A stretch of DNA of 64,000 bases, taken from NCBI GenBank assembly GCA_963746185.1, contig CAVVAE010000002.1, positions 849,249-913,248 of the forward strand, given 5' to 3'. Each line of letters opens with the position of its first letter. Position 1 is the first letter of the stretch. A model generated the notes under the pieces. The model saw only the letters and a list, made by a program, of their open reading frames with translations, searched no databases and was not told the DNA's origin. The stretch is from CAVVAE01 sp963746185 (GTDB taxonomy: Bacteria; Actinomycetota; Actinomycetes; Propionibacteriales; Nocardioidaceae). Position numbers and translations under genes: made by a program. Of this stretch, positions 34,780 to 43,530 are shown piece after piece.

Positions 34780-35151
34780 TCACACCTGGTCGAGCAGCCA
34801 CGCCGGGCCTTTGGTGCGGGCGCCAGCCGCCTCGACGCGGTCCCGCAACAGCCGGTCGGCGGTCACCACGACCACATCACGCCCATCGGCGATACCAACC
34901 TGCTTCTTCACCTGCTCGACGATTTCGTCGTCCCCTGAACCTTGAGCGTTAACCGTACGCACGCGCCCCTCCTGATCGGCCAGATGACCACGCTTTGCGG
35001 CGCCCTCGAGAACCAGGACGACCTCGTCTGCAGCCAAGTCGGCACTCGACAGTTGTTCATGCAGTCGGCGGGCCGCACCTGCCCGGTCATTCCACCAGCC
35101 GTCGGGACGACTGCCCACGACGTTCGCGCCGTCGATGATCAGCACCAGCAT
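34780..35151 (-). CDS. NYN/PIN-like domain protein
   Basis: 123 residues. It begins VLIIDGANVVGSRPDGWWNDRAG, whose IDGANV aspartate is the first metal ligand of NYN (PIN-like) nucleases. Further acidic residues occur in SGDDEIVEQV and VVVTADRLLRDRV. Probable RNase-type fold; substrate unknown. It is convergent with the GT87 gene (16 bases between stops) and downstream of the histidine phosphatase on the same strand. Confidence 0.8.
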   Translation of the reverse strand: MLVLIIDGANVVGSRPDGWWNDRAGAARRLHEQLSSADLAADEVVLVLEGAAKRGHLADQEGRVRTVNAQGSGDDEIVEQVKKQVGIADGRDVVVVTADRLLRDRVEAAGARTKGPAWLLDQV

Positions 35152-35178
35152 CTCTCCAGCGTAGGAGCGGTACGACGA

Positions 35179-35769
35179 TCAGGAGCGGTTGATCTCGGCG
35201 TTCCAACGATCGAGAGTCGGGGTCCCCCGGTCATAGCTCAAGACGCTTAGCTTCGCGGTATCAAGGGGAAGGTGTGCGCCAACTGTGATGGGTTGCTCGA
35301 TCCAACGTGCAGCCAGGCTGCGCAGGACATGCCCATGGGCGAACAACAGAACTCGGCCGTTCACCGCGCGAGACTTGGCAATCACGCGATCCACCCGGTC
35401 ACTGACCTGCTCCGGGGTCTCGCCGTTCGGAGCCCCGTCAGTCCAGATCGACCAACCGGGCCGTTCCTCATGGATGTCGACCCGTGTGCGGCCTTCGTAG
35501 TCGCCGTAGTCCCACTCGACGAGGTCTTCTTCAATGTGCAGGTCGATAACCCCCGCGAGCTCGGCGGTGTCTCGGGCTCGGCGTCGAGGGCTGCACAGCA
35601 CCAGCCCGAACGTCGTACGTGACAGCAGCGGCCGCAACAACCGAGCCGCCTCTTCGCCGTTTGGTGTCATCGCCAGGTCTGTGGTGCCCGTATGCCGTCC
35701 CGACTTGCTCCACTCGGTCTCGCCATGACGGATCAGCCAGACCTCGGGCTCGGGTTCTTCGACGGACAC
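35179..35769 (-). CDS. Histidine phosphatase (Gpm2/Rv3214-like)
   Basis: 196 residues. The catalytic RHGET motif is at about 14-18 (VWLIRHGETEWS), with CSPRRRARDTAEL, the acidic EWDYGDYEGRT, and the second histidine in LLFAHGHVLRSLAARW. The family hydrolyses phosphoesters through phosphohistidine; Rv3214 acts as a broad acid phosphatase rather than a mutase. Its position downstream of the ParA-like gene in M. tuberculosis supports this orthology; here about 9.5 kb of other genes intervene. Confidence 0.9.
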   Translation of the reverse strand: MSVEEPEPEVWLIRHGETEWSKSGRHTGTTDLAMTPNGEEAARLLRPLLSRTTFGLVLCSPRRRARDTAELAGVIDLHIEEDLVEWDYGDYEGRTRVDIHEERPGWSIWTDGAPNGETPEQVSDRVDRVIAKSRAVNGRVLLFAHGHVLRSLAARWIEQPITVGAHLPLDTAKLSVLSYDRGTPTLDRWNAEINRS

Positions 35770-35778
35770 GCGGGGAGC

Positions 35779-36501
35779 CTAGCCGTCTTCGCTGCGGGTG
35801 GCGCGGAACGACAGATGGCCCATGATCCACGGGCTGCCGATCGCGTACGCCATCTTGGTGTACGCCGTTGCGAAGCCACGAGTGCGGAGCGGCAGGTACC
35901 AGGCGTAGCGAGCGGTCTCGTCAAAGCAACGGAACTCGACCGATGCGAAGCCGGCCGCGGCGAGGTGGCGGGTGATGCAGCTGATCGAGTTCAGCCGGTA
36001 CTGCGTCGTGAAGTGGTACTGACGGACCAACTCCTCCTCCTTGACCCGGCGCAGCAACCACTCGGACAACCCGACTCGCGTCGCCGCCCAGGTGGCGAAG
36101 CCGAAGTACTGGTACATGTTCAACGTCAATCCGAACAACGATCCGCCCGGCCTCAACACGCGGGCCGCCGCGCTTACGAACGCCTCCGGCTCCTCGACGT
36201 GTTCGAGAACGTAGACAGACAAGGCGACGTCGAATGGCTTCGGGTCGGTTGCCGCAAACTGCTCCAAGGATTGCTGGTGACGCTCATCCAACGTCGCGTT
36301 GGCGTGGATCGAGAGGTGCGGGTCAATTCCGACGAGGTAGGGCCGTTGCCGGAGAACGGGTTTCAGCGCCCCCGAGAGCCCCGATCCAGCACCGATGTTG
36401 AGGACGCGATCGCCTGGGCTGCAGGCCCGAGCCACCCAGCGCGCGTAGCGGTTCACGCCACGCTTAGGCGGCGGGACAACAGCCACGGTTCGCTGGATCA
36501 T
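35779..36501 (-). CDS. Class I SAM-dependent methyltransferase
   Basis: 240 residues. The SAM-binding motif I is VLNIGAGSGLSGAL. Motif II-IV is FDVALSVYVLEHVEEPEAFVSAAARVLRPGGSLF. The substrate is unknown. The ATG at 36501 is preceded by GGGGACG. It lies 13 bases downstream of the MaoC-like gene on the same strand and 9 bases before the phosphatase gene, so these genes probably share a transcript. Confidence 0.87.
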   Translation of the reverse strand: MIQRTVAVVPPPKRGVNRYARWVARACSPGDRVLNIGAGSGLSGALKPVLRQRPYLVGIDPHLSIHANATLDERHQQSLEQFAATDPKPFDVALSVYVLEHVEEPEAFVSAAARVLRPGGSLFGLTLNMYQYFGFATWAATRVGLSEWLLRRVKEEELVRQYHFTTQYRLNSISCITRHLAAAGFASVEFRCFDETARYAWYLPLRTRGFATAYTKMAYAIGSPWIMGHLSFRATRSEDG

Positions 36502-36514
36502 CGCGTCCCCAGTA

Positions 36515-37030
36515 TTACGTCGTTTCGTGCGATTCAGGGATGGGCCGGCCCGGCTGTTCGCCGCCACGAGCCTCGAGGTAGTTGTTCTTCGGGACCATCA
36601 CCTTGCGCCGGAAGGTGCACACGATCGTGCCGCGCTGGTTGTAGCCGATCGTCTCGACGTGCACGATGCCGCGGTCGTCCTTCGACTTGCTCTCCACCTT
36701 GTCGAGGACTGTCGTCTCGCCGTAGATCGTGTCGCCGTGGAACGTCGGCGCGACGTGGCGAAGCGACTCGACCTCGAGGTTGGCGATCGCCTTGCCAGAG
36801 ACGTCGGGGACGCTCATGCCTAACAGGAGGGAGTAGATGTAGTTGCCGACCACCACGTTCTTCGCGAACTGCGTCGTGTTCTCCGCGTAATTGGCGTCGA
36901 GGTGAAGCGGGTGGTGGTTCATCGTCAGCAGACAGAACAGGTGGTCGTCGTACTCCGTCACGGTCTTGCCAGGCCAGTGCTTGTACGTCGCGCCGACCTC
37001 GAACTCCTCGTAGCTGCGACCAAACTGCAT
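36515..37030 (-). CDS. MaoC-family acyl-CoA hydratase
   Basis: 171 residues of hot-dog fold. The hydratase motif appears as LTMNHHPLHLDANYAENTTQFAKNVVVG, with the D/H pair in HLD. It resembles the MaoC proteins encoded beside CitE-type lyases and FadE (Rv2499c), and mesaconyl-CoA hydratases. It would hydrate a branched enoyl-CoA. The ATG at 37030 has AGGAG 7 bases upstream. The matching dehydrogenase and lyase genes lie 1.4 kb away, past two unrelated genes. Confidence 0.85.
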   Translation of the reverse strand: MQFGRSYEEFEVGATYKHWPGKTVTEYDDHLFCLLTMNHHPLHLDANYAENTTQFAKNVVVGNYIYSLLLGMSVPDVSGKAIANLEVESLRHVAPTFHGDTIYGETTVLDKVESKSKDDRGIVHVETIGYNQRGTIVCTFRRKVMVPKNNYLEARGGEQPGRPIPESHETT

Positions 37031-37175
37031 TGCTGACTCCTTCTGGCGCTCCGATGGGCTGGTCCATCGTGGCAAAGCCACGTGCGCAGCGCACCACCGC
37101 CCTAGTCACACCTGCTGCCCTCCGGGAAAGCATCAACACCCGGCGCGTAGACCCAGGGGCCACTATCGTGAGGCG

Positions 37176-37808
37176 ATGCGCACCCTCCGCCTGGCGTTGA
37201 CCGCCGCCGTCACCCTCACCGCGTTGGTGGGCTGCAGCTCCGCCTCCGACACGAAGGACGAGTCGGAGACGACCTCGGGCTCGGAGACGTTGAGCCCTAC
37301 AGAGTCGGCCACCAGCGCGACCACTCCGACAGAGGCGCCCACGTCGGACGACACCGGTGGCTCCATGAGCGGGATCGGCTTCATCGTGTCGATGCCCTCA
37401 GGGTGGCAAGACGCGACAGACATCGCCAAGCAGCAGAGCCCTCAAGTCGACATTGCCATGGCCGAGTCTGGCGCTAGCGAATTCAGGACCAACTTCAACA
37501 CGGTTCAGCCCAGTCCGGTCCCTTCCGGTCTCACCGATAAGCAGCTGGCGGCCCAGTCGGCCGCACAGCTCAAGAGCATCACCCACAACGAAGTGACTCC
37601 GGTCGACGGGCCGGACCTCGACGGCACCAGCTCGCTCGGTCAAACCTCGAAAGCGACGGTCGGAGACTCCGAAGTGACGTTGATTCAATACCTCGCGGTT
37701 CACGACGACCAGCTCTACGCCACCACGATGACGTTCGAGACCTCACGTGCCGACGAGGCAGAGGCGACTCTCGACGAGATCATCGCCAGCTGGACCTGGA
37801 CGACCTAA
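37176..37808 (+). CDS. Lipoprotein (LpqN/LpqT-like)
   Basis: 210 residues. It has a signal peptide with a clear lipobox LVGC (lipidated cysteine ~residue 19), a serine/threonine/glutamate-rich linker of about 45 residues, and a globular part (GIGFIVSMPSGWQDATD to IIASWTWTT). The latter resembles the LpqN/LpqT fold of actinobacterial lipoproteins. Exported and anchored to the outer face of the membrane. Function unknown. It stands between the MaoC and acyl-CoA dehydrogenase genes, on the other strand. Confidence 0.85.
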   Translation: MRTLRLALTAAVTLTALVGCSSASDTKDESETTSGSETLSPTESATSATTPTEAPTSDDTGGSMSGIGFIVSMPSGWQDATDIAKQQSPQVDIAMAESGASEFRTNFNTVQPSPVPSGLTDKQLAAQSAAQLKSITHNEVTPVDGPDLDGTSSLGQTSKATVGDSEVTLIQYLAVHDDQLYATTMTFETSRADEAEATLDEIIASWTWTT

Positions 37809-37813
37809 CCGAC

Positions 37814-37857
37814 TTGTCAGAAGTACATCGCGCTATAGCCCTACCTACTTCTGACAA
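37814..37857. terminator. Bidirectional terminator after the lipoprotein gene
   Basis: TTGTCAGAAGTA and TACTTCTGACAA are perfect 12-base complements around a 20-base loop, directly between the convergent lipoprotein and stress-protein genes. Its lower GC sets it apart from the surroundings. Confidence 0.75.
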
Positions 37858-37874
37858 CTCTGTCGAGGATTGTG

Positions 37875-38348
37875 TCACCCGTCGCGGAGCGCAAGCCTCC
37901 CGAGCAGGTTTCGGGCGTCCTCGGACACCTTGGCAGCACAGATGAGCTCGTACGACGTGGCGACAACTCCGCTGCTGGACGTGAAGTCACGTTTACCACC
38001 CGTCGCGTTGTACGCGAGCATCCCTGACAGCGCGCCGAAGGCGGCGCCGATGATCCCCGTCACGACTAGGACGAGGATGGACACGTCGTCGCCGCCGAAC
38101 AGCACGACCAGGCTCCCCATGAAGAGACCCCAGAGTGCACCCGTGACGGCAGCGGCTTTGATCACGCGGCCGCGAGTCAACCGGCCCGTGACTTGTTCGA
38201 CGAGTCGGAGGTCGGTGCCGATGATCGCGACGTTCTCGACCGGGAACTCGTTGTCAGACAGGTAGTCGACTGCTTCCTGCGCCTTGGCATACGTCGGATA
38301 CGTGCCGATCGGAACGCCTCGCGGCACCTCGTGCAGTGGCAGCGGCAT
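37875..38348 (-). CDS. General-stress-protein-17M-like (YflT domain) membrane protein
   Basis: 157 residues. The N-terminal GTYPTYAKAQEAVDYLSDNEFPVENVAIIG is the YflT/GSP17M domain. Next are two hydrophobic segments (ALWGLFMGSLVVLFGG and ILVLVVTGIIGAAFGALSGML). The C-terminal part repeats an alpha-beta motif around YELICAAKVSEDARNLL. Likely a stress-induced membrane protein; no enzymatic role known. The ATG at 38348 is used; another start 10 codons upstream is possible. Confidence 0.85.
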   Translation of the reverse strand: MPLPLHEVPRGVPIGTYPTYAKAQEAVDYLSDNEFPVENVAIIGTDLRLVEQVTGRLTRGRVIKAAAVTGALWGLFMGSLVVLFGGDDVSILVLVVTGIIGAAFGALSGMLAYNATGGKRDFTSSSGVVATSYELICAAKVSEDARNLLGRLALRDG

Positions 38349-38425
38349 GGCAGATTCTCCTGGATCAGTGACCGGCACCGGGGCCGGATGGGTGTCCCTC
38401 TATCGTGCCACGCGTCGTTCCGTGG

Positions 38426-39634
38426 TCAGGAGAGCTTGTAGTCCTCGAGCAGGCGTCGTCCGATGATCATCCGCTGGATGTCGGCGGTGCCCTCGCCGAT
38501 GAGGAGCATGGGAGCCTCGCGGTAGAGGCGCTCGATCTCGTACTCCTTGGAGAACCCATAGCCACCGTGGATGCGGAACGAGTCCTCCACGACCTGTGAG
38601 CAATACTCCGCGGCGAGATACTTCGCCATCCCGGCCTCGAGGTCGTTGCGCTCGCCGGAGTCCTTCTTGCGTGCCGCCCTGACCATCAGTTGGTGAGCGG
38701 CCTCGACCTTGGTGCCCATCTCGGCGAGTCTGAACAACACGGCCTGGTGTTCGGCGATCTTCTTGCCGAACGTCTCGCGCTGCTGGGAGTAGGCGATCCC
38801 GAGTTCGAAAGCCCTCCAAGCGACACCACAGCCTCGCGCGGCCACGTTGACGCGGCCGACCTCGACGCCGTCCATCATCTGGTAGAAGCCCTGGCCCACC
38901 TCGCCACCGAGCACCTGGTCGGCGGCGATCTCGAATCCCTCGAGGATCAGCTCGGTGGAGTCGACCCCCTTGTAGCCCATCTTCTCGATCTTGCCGGGGA
39001 TCGTCAGCCCGGGCATGACCTCGCCGAACCCTTCCGGCTTCTCGACGAGAAAGGTCGTCATGTTCTTGTAGACCGAGTCAGCACCGGTGTCGGTCTTGAC
39101 GAGTACGGCGATCAGGTTGGACGTGCCACCGTTGGTGAGCCACATCTTCTGGCCGTTGATCACGTAGGTGTCGCTAGAGTCGTCGCTGGCCTTCTTGGTG
39201 GCCTTCGTGGTGATCGCCGCGACGTCCGAACCGCAGTTCGGCTCCGACATCGAGAACGCGCCGCGAATCTCCCCGGTTGCCATCTTCGGCAGGTAGTACT
39301 GCTTCTGCTCATCGGTGCCGTGCTGCATGAGCATGTAGGCGACGATGAAATGGGTGTTGACGATGCCCGAGACGCTCATCCAGCCCCGTGCGATCTCTTC
39401 CACCACGAGGGCGTAGGTCAGCAGTGACTCGCCCAGACCGCCGTACTCCTCGGGGATCGTGAGACCGAAGAGACCAAGCTCCTTCATGCCCTCGACGATC
39501 TTGGTGGGGTACTCGTCCTTGTGCTCCAACTCGGTCGCGACCGGCAAGATCTCGTTGTTGACGAAGTCCCTGATGGTCTTGAGGATCTCGACCTGGACGT
39601 CAGTCAGACCTTCGGTTTCGCAGAGGCGACCCAT
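38426..39634 (-). CDS. Acyl-CoA dehydrogenase (FadE19-like)
   Basis: 402 residues. It has FTIPEEYGG-type LFGLTIPEEYGGLG, the FAD/substrate signature AFSMSEPNCGSDVAAITTKA, GFRIHGGYG-like DSFRIHGGYGFSKEYEIERLYRE, and the catalytic glutamate in IGEGTADIQR. This oxidises a short or branched acyl-CoA, passing electrons to ETF. With the CitE-type lyase upstream and the MaoC gene downstream it matches the Rv2498c-Rv2500c trio. The ATG at 39634 is chosen; longer starts have no ribosome site. Confidence 0.92.
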   Translation of the reverse strand: MGRLCETEGLTDVQVEILKTIRDFVNNEILPVATELEHKDEYPTKIVEGMKELGLFGLTIPEEYGGLGESLLTYALVVEEIARGWMSVSGIVNTHFIVAYMLMQHGTDEQKQYYLPKMATGEIRGAFSMSEPNCGSDVAAITTKATKKASDDSSDTYVINGQKMWLTNGGTSNLIAVLVKTDTGADSVYKNMTTFLVEKPEGFGEVMPGLTIPGKIEKMGYKGVDSTELILEGFEIAADQVLGGEVGQGFYQMMDGVEVGRVNVAARGCGVAWRAFELGIAYSQQRETFGKKIAEHQAVLFRLAEMGTKVEAAHQLMVRAARKKDSGERNDLEAGMAKYLAAEYCSQVVEDSFRIHGGYGFSKEYEIERLYREAPMLLIGEGTADIQRMIIGRRLLEDYKLS

Positions 39635-39734
39635 GGTTGATGCCTTCCCACACTCGGACACGCGACGACAGCCACGTACCCGTGAGTATCCAAGCCAGTG
39701 GGTAATTGCGCCATGAGACGAGTCACAGCAGGCA

Positions 39735-39866
39735 GACCCCTCGGTGATTTCGACAGACTCAATCAACGGGGTTGCGGCGGTCGAGCTTGTCGAGACCCCT
39801 CGGTGATTTCGACAGGCTCAATCAACGGGGTTGCGGCGGTCGAGATTGTCGAGACCCCAACTCGGC
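39735..39866 (-). repeat. Dispersed palindromic intergenic repeat, tandem copies
   Basis: GACCCCTCGGTGATTTCGACA begins at 39735 and again at 39794, and a third partial GACCCC copy begins at 39853, giving a 59-base period. Each unit holds GATTTCGACAGRCTCAATCA, a GGTTGCGGCGGTCGAG part and TTGTCGA. It is the same family as the array at 33381-33480, inverted. It occupies the 237-base gap between the acyl-CoA dehydrogenase start and the CoA-ester lyase stop. Confidence 0.85.
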
Positions 39867-39870
39867 GGTT

Positions 39871-40830
39871 TTATTCGTCGGCGGGCTTCCACACGTCGGT
39901 GCGCGACATGCCGGCAGCACGGCCCTTGGCCGAGATGACCAGCGCCATCTTGCGTGACGCCTCGTCGATCATCTCGTCGCCGAGCATCACCGCCCCCGTC
40001 GCGCCACCACGCTCGGACGTGTAGTGCTCGTAGGCGTCGAGAATGTTCTCGGCGTGGTCGTAGTCGCTCTGCAATGGTGAATAGACCTCGTTCGCCGCTG
40101 CGATCTGGTCAGGGTGGAGCACCCACTTGCCGTCGAAGCCGAGCGCTGCACTGCGGCCGGCGACGCGCTCGAACCCTTCGACGTCGCGAATCTGGAGGTA
40201 GGGCCCGTCGATGGCTTGCTTGTCGTGAGCACGAGCCGCCATCAGGATCCGCATCAGGATGTAGTGGTAGGCATCGCCGACGTCGTACCCCGGCGGCTGC
40301 TCTCCGACGACAAGCGACTTCATGTTGATCGATGCCATGAAGTCGGCAGGTCCGAAGATGATCGTCTCGACTCGGGGGCTTGCGGTGGCGATGGCATCGA
40401 CGTTGATGAGACCCATCGCGTCCTCGATCTGCGTCTCGATCCCGATCCGGCCGACATCAAGGCCGACGACCTTCTCGATCTGCGTGAGCAGGAAATCGAG
40501 CGCAACCACCTGCTCAGGCGACTGCACCTTCGGCAGCATGATGCAGTCGAGGTTGGCACCAGCGCCTTCGACCACTTCGATCACGTCGCGGTAGGTCCAT
40601 TCGGTGGTCCAGTCGTTGACCCGGACCACGCGCACCTTCTCGCCCCAGCCGCCGGAGTTCAGCGCCTCGACGATGGTTCCGCGGGCGTCGGGCTTGGCCA
40701 GCGGTGCGACAGAGTCTTCGAGGTCGAGGAAGACCTGGTCGGCGTCCAGCCCCTTGGCCTTCTCGAGAAAGCGTGGGTTGGAGCCAGGCACGGCAAGACA
40801 CGAACGACGCGATCGCAGACCCTCAGGCAT
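39871..40830 (-). CDS. CitE/HpcH-family beta-hydroxyacyl-CoA lyase
   Basis: 319 residues of the HpcH/HpaI-CitE TIM barrel. It starts RSRRSCLAVPGSNPRFLEKA and has DQVFLDLEDSVAP (metal-binding aspartate/glutamate), IETQIEDAMGLINV, and IIFGPADFMASI. Related actinobacterial lyases (Rv2498c) cleave 3-hydroxy-3-methylglutaryl-CoA-type or malyl-CoA substrates in leucine or dicarboxylate breakdown. The ATG at 40830 has AAGGAG 5 bases upstream. The exact substrate is inferred from neighbours. Confidence 0.9.
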   Translation of the reverse strand: MPEGLRSRRSCLAVPGSNPRFLEKAKGLDADQVFLDLEDSVAPLAKPDARGTIVEALNSGGWGEKVRVVRVNDWTTEWTYRDVIEVVEGAGANLDCIMLPKVQSPEQVVALDFLLTQIEKVVGLDVGRIGIETQIEDAMGLINVDAIATASPRVETIIFGPADFMASINMKSLVVGEQPPGYDVGDAYHYILMRILMAARAHDKQAIDGPYLQIRDVEGFERVAGRSAALGFDGKWVLHPDQIAAANEVYSPLQSDYDHAENILDAYEHYTSERGGATGAVMLGDEMIDEASRKMALVISAKGRAAGMSRTDVWKPADE

Positions 40831-40917
40831 TCATACTCCTTGGTGCAGTGCCGGCCACTGGACTCCGATGAGCCTAGACCCGGCGGGTCGGTCAAGTGAC
40901 ACGTGGCTTTTCGTGGG

Positions 40918-41870
40918 TCAGTCGAGGGGGGCTTCCCGCGGGATCGCGCTGCCCGCGCGAGCACGTACGACGATCGCGAGGCCAGCGCAGATCAAGACCA
41001 GTCCGGCGTACACGGCAACCGGCGGCGCCTGGCCGAGGAAGACCGCTGCAAGCAGCGCTGCGCCGGGTACCTCGAGCAACAACGTCATCGACACCACTGT
41101 CGGGACTGATGGTCGCGAGCAGGTGGTTGAAGACCGAGTGACCGAGAAGCTGCGCGGCAAGGGTGACCGACACGATCAACGTCCAGCTCTTCGCGTCGAA
41201 GCCGATCATCTGCGACGCGCGGCAATGCAGGCGACGAGCAGCACCAGCGCGCTGGTCGCATAGCAGACGAAGGTGTACGACGCTGTGCTCACGTCTTCGC
41301 GCACCCGCCCTCCGACCATCGTGTAGACCGCTGCGAAGAAGCCACCGAGCAGGGCCAACAGGTCGCCGCCGAGCGCCTCGGCCGAGACGGAGAAGTCGAC
41401 ACCGGAGACGACGAGGACGCCCACCAGCGCAAGGCCGAGTCCGAGCCAGACGCCGCGATGCGACGCTCGCACCCGTGAGCCGCGTGAGCACCACTACCCA
41501 CGCGACCTGCAGACTGACGAGCGCCGTGGCGGAGGCGACCGAGGTGAGATGCAGGGACGTCGTCCACGTGGCGAAGTGAGCGGCCAGCATCACGCCTGCG
41601 AAGCAACTGAGCTGCAGCTCGCGAGCACTCATCGAAAACAACTGCGCACGGCCACCGGTCAACGCGATCGGAGCGATCGCCAGCGCTCCGAGGCCGGTGC
41701 GCCACAGCGACATCGCCAGTGCAGGCACGGCTGTGGCTGCCGCCATCAGCGGGCCGGACATCGAGACCCCGACCACGCCGATCGCGAGCAAGACGATCGT
41801 GTTCGTCGACAACGCCGCCGTCGGTGTTGTGGGGGTCGTCGAGCCTGGCTCACGCTGCCATCTAAGCGCC
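40918..41870 (-). pseudogene. EamA/DMT-family transporter, broken by about three frameshifts
   Basis: Pieces of one ten-helix transporter lie in successive frames. The N-terminal part is NTIVLLAIGVVGVSMSGPLMAA to VALQVAWVVVL-like ALVSLQVAWVVVLTRL (to ~41465). The middle runs VWLGLGLALVGVLVVSG to CYATSALVLLVACIAA (to ~41215). Next comes WTLIVSVTLAAQLLGHSVFNHLLATIS (to ~41105), and the end is TLLLEVPGAALLAAVFLG to the stop at 40918. Each join needs one base added or removed. The start is unclear. Intact, it would export small metabolites. Sequence error is likelier than decay because all neighbours share it. Confidence 0.75.
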
Positions 41871-41891
41871 GGTTGTGGCACGCTTCGACAC

Positions 41892-42424
41892 GTGGGTGAA
41901 TCAGCGGACGACAAACCCTTCCTCGAAGCCGTGATGGAGACGGCAGCGGCTGACCGAGCCGCTGGAGTCCGACGAACTCGTCGAGGAGCCTGTCCCTGAG
42001 CCGTCGATCGAGACGCGTGCACTGGTCGACGAGGCGTTGAAGAAGGCCGGGTTGATCTGGCTCACGACGCCGAGTGCTCCTCGTGGCCACGCGTTCTGGC
42101 ATGTCTGGGTCGACGGCGTCGCCTACATCCTGACCGGACCCGGCGAGCAGCCTGACCCCCGACTTGCTGACGGCGATGAGGTGTTAGTCGTCGTACGCAG
42201 CAAAGACACTTGGCATCGACTGCTCACATTGACGGCACGCGCTAGCCGGCTACGCCTCCAGGATGCTGACTGGGAATCTGCCACGAGCGCGTTGGCAGCG
42301 TCGAGGCTCAACCTGCGCGACCCTGAACATGCGCCGGAGCGCTGGGCGGATGACCACTTCGTGCTCTACCGGCTCGAACTGACCGGAATGATCACCGAGG
42401 AGCCCGGCAGCTACTCCGACGTGA
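41892..42424 (+). pseudogene. Unrecognised soluble protein, one or two frameshifts
   Basis: A GTG at 41892 opens VGESADDKPFLEAVMETAAAD. The frame then shifts near 41960, continuing as LESDELVEEPVPEPSIETRALVDEALKKAGLIWL and HAFWHVWVDGVAYILTGPGEQPDP. It reads on to about 42424, after which the open frame (to 42570) overlaps the PhzF-like gene and is probably out of phase. The middle resembles a small beta-rich domain but I cannot name the family. Third positions are GC-rich throughout. It is divergent from the EamA gene by about 20 bases. Confidence 0.55.
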
Positions 42425-42425
42425 G

Positions 42426-43487
42426 TCACAGAGCCGCACCGGTCCCGAGCCCGGCCACGACCGCAGGGCCGAAGCCACCGTGGATCCTGCACGCGCGGCC
42501 ACAGCGGCCGCCCCCTTTCCTAACCCACTTGGGGATGGCGATCGTGCCCGACGCCACCGAGACCACTTGACCGGCGACGTGCACAGCGTCGCGACTCCAC
42601 CTTCGGCCTCGACGCGACCCTCTACCAGCGAGGGACGGCCGCCCATCTCCACCCCTGGGAGATCCGGTACGGCGTCTCGCCTTCTCCCGACAGCCAGGCC
42701 GGCCGCCACGAGCACCAGCCCGAGACCCGGCTGCCGCCGACCCGGTCGCTGGGTCTTCGGGGATGCCGATAACCCGGGACGAAGACCCGCGACCGCACAC
42801 TCAGGCCGGCTTCTTGCGCGTCGGGCTCGACCGAGAACACGTCGACCCCGTCGCAACGGATCCAAGAACTCAGTCAGATCGATCGACGTCTCACTCACCT
42901 TGCGTGGGCTCGGCCGCGAACGCGAGACCGCGTCCGGTGTGACCTGCAGGTAGAGCCAGGTGAGACCGCAGCCGGCGGCATAGGCGGGGCCGACCACATC
43001 GCTCGTCTCGAGGCCCACGAGCGACCTGAGATCGGCCGCTTCATCGCCCGTCAGGGCACGAGCATGGTCGCGCGGGCTTGGCGCTCAGCTCAACCGGACC
43101 GCTGCTCGTCGGCTGGGAGGTGGACGCCGATCAGGCCCGCGCCGCAGGCCTGCACCCGCTCACCCGGCTCGAGCAATCCGGCCTGGCGCAGGACCCAGGC
43201 CGTGCCGAGCGTCGGATGCCCGGCGAACGGGATCTCCCCTCCGGCGGGTGAAGATGCGCACGCGGTAGTCGGCCCCGGCGGCGCGATCGTCGTCAGTAGG
43301 CCGCACTGGGAACGTCGTCTCCGAGAGGTTGAACTCCATGGCGATGGCGCCGCAGCTGCTCTGTCGAGAGGCTCGTCCGCGCCGTACACAACGGCCAGCG
43401 GGTTGCCGGCGAAGGCGCGGACGGTGAACACGTCGACCACGTCGTAGCGCAAGCGGTCTCGGTGAATGGCCTGTTTACGGTGGGCAT
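42426..43487 (-). pseudogene. PhzF-family isomerase, many frameshifts
   Basis: Fragments in all three frames spell a PhzF protein: YDVVDVFTVRAFAGNPLAVVYGADE, LSTEQL, GGEIPFAGHPTLGTAWVLRQAG, then GLETSDVVGPAYAAGCGLTWLYLQV, GIPEDPATGSAAAG, and AVHVAGQVVSVASGTIAIP. The catalytic glutamate region near residue 45 and the GHPTLG and DPATGSA motifs are all present. At least six frame changes occur in about 1 kb. Intact PhzF-like enzymes isomerise small metabolites. Start ATG 43487. The error pattern is like its neighbours'. Confidence 0.75.
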
Positions 43488-43530
43488 GGCGTGCAGCCTA
43501 GACAGGCGTCTTCACCGGTAGCCTTCCGGC

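Noticed and set aside
37816..37856. Small RNA gene at the 12-bp inverted repeat
   Set aside because: It lies tightly between two convergent stop codons and is best explained as a bidirectional terminator.
42392..43018. An independent 208-residue gene
   Set aside because: Only the first ~50 residues match PhzF; the rest is the wrong frame of the same PhzF gene.
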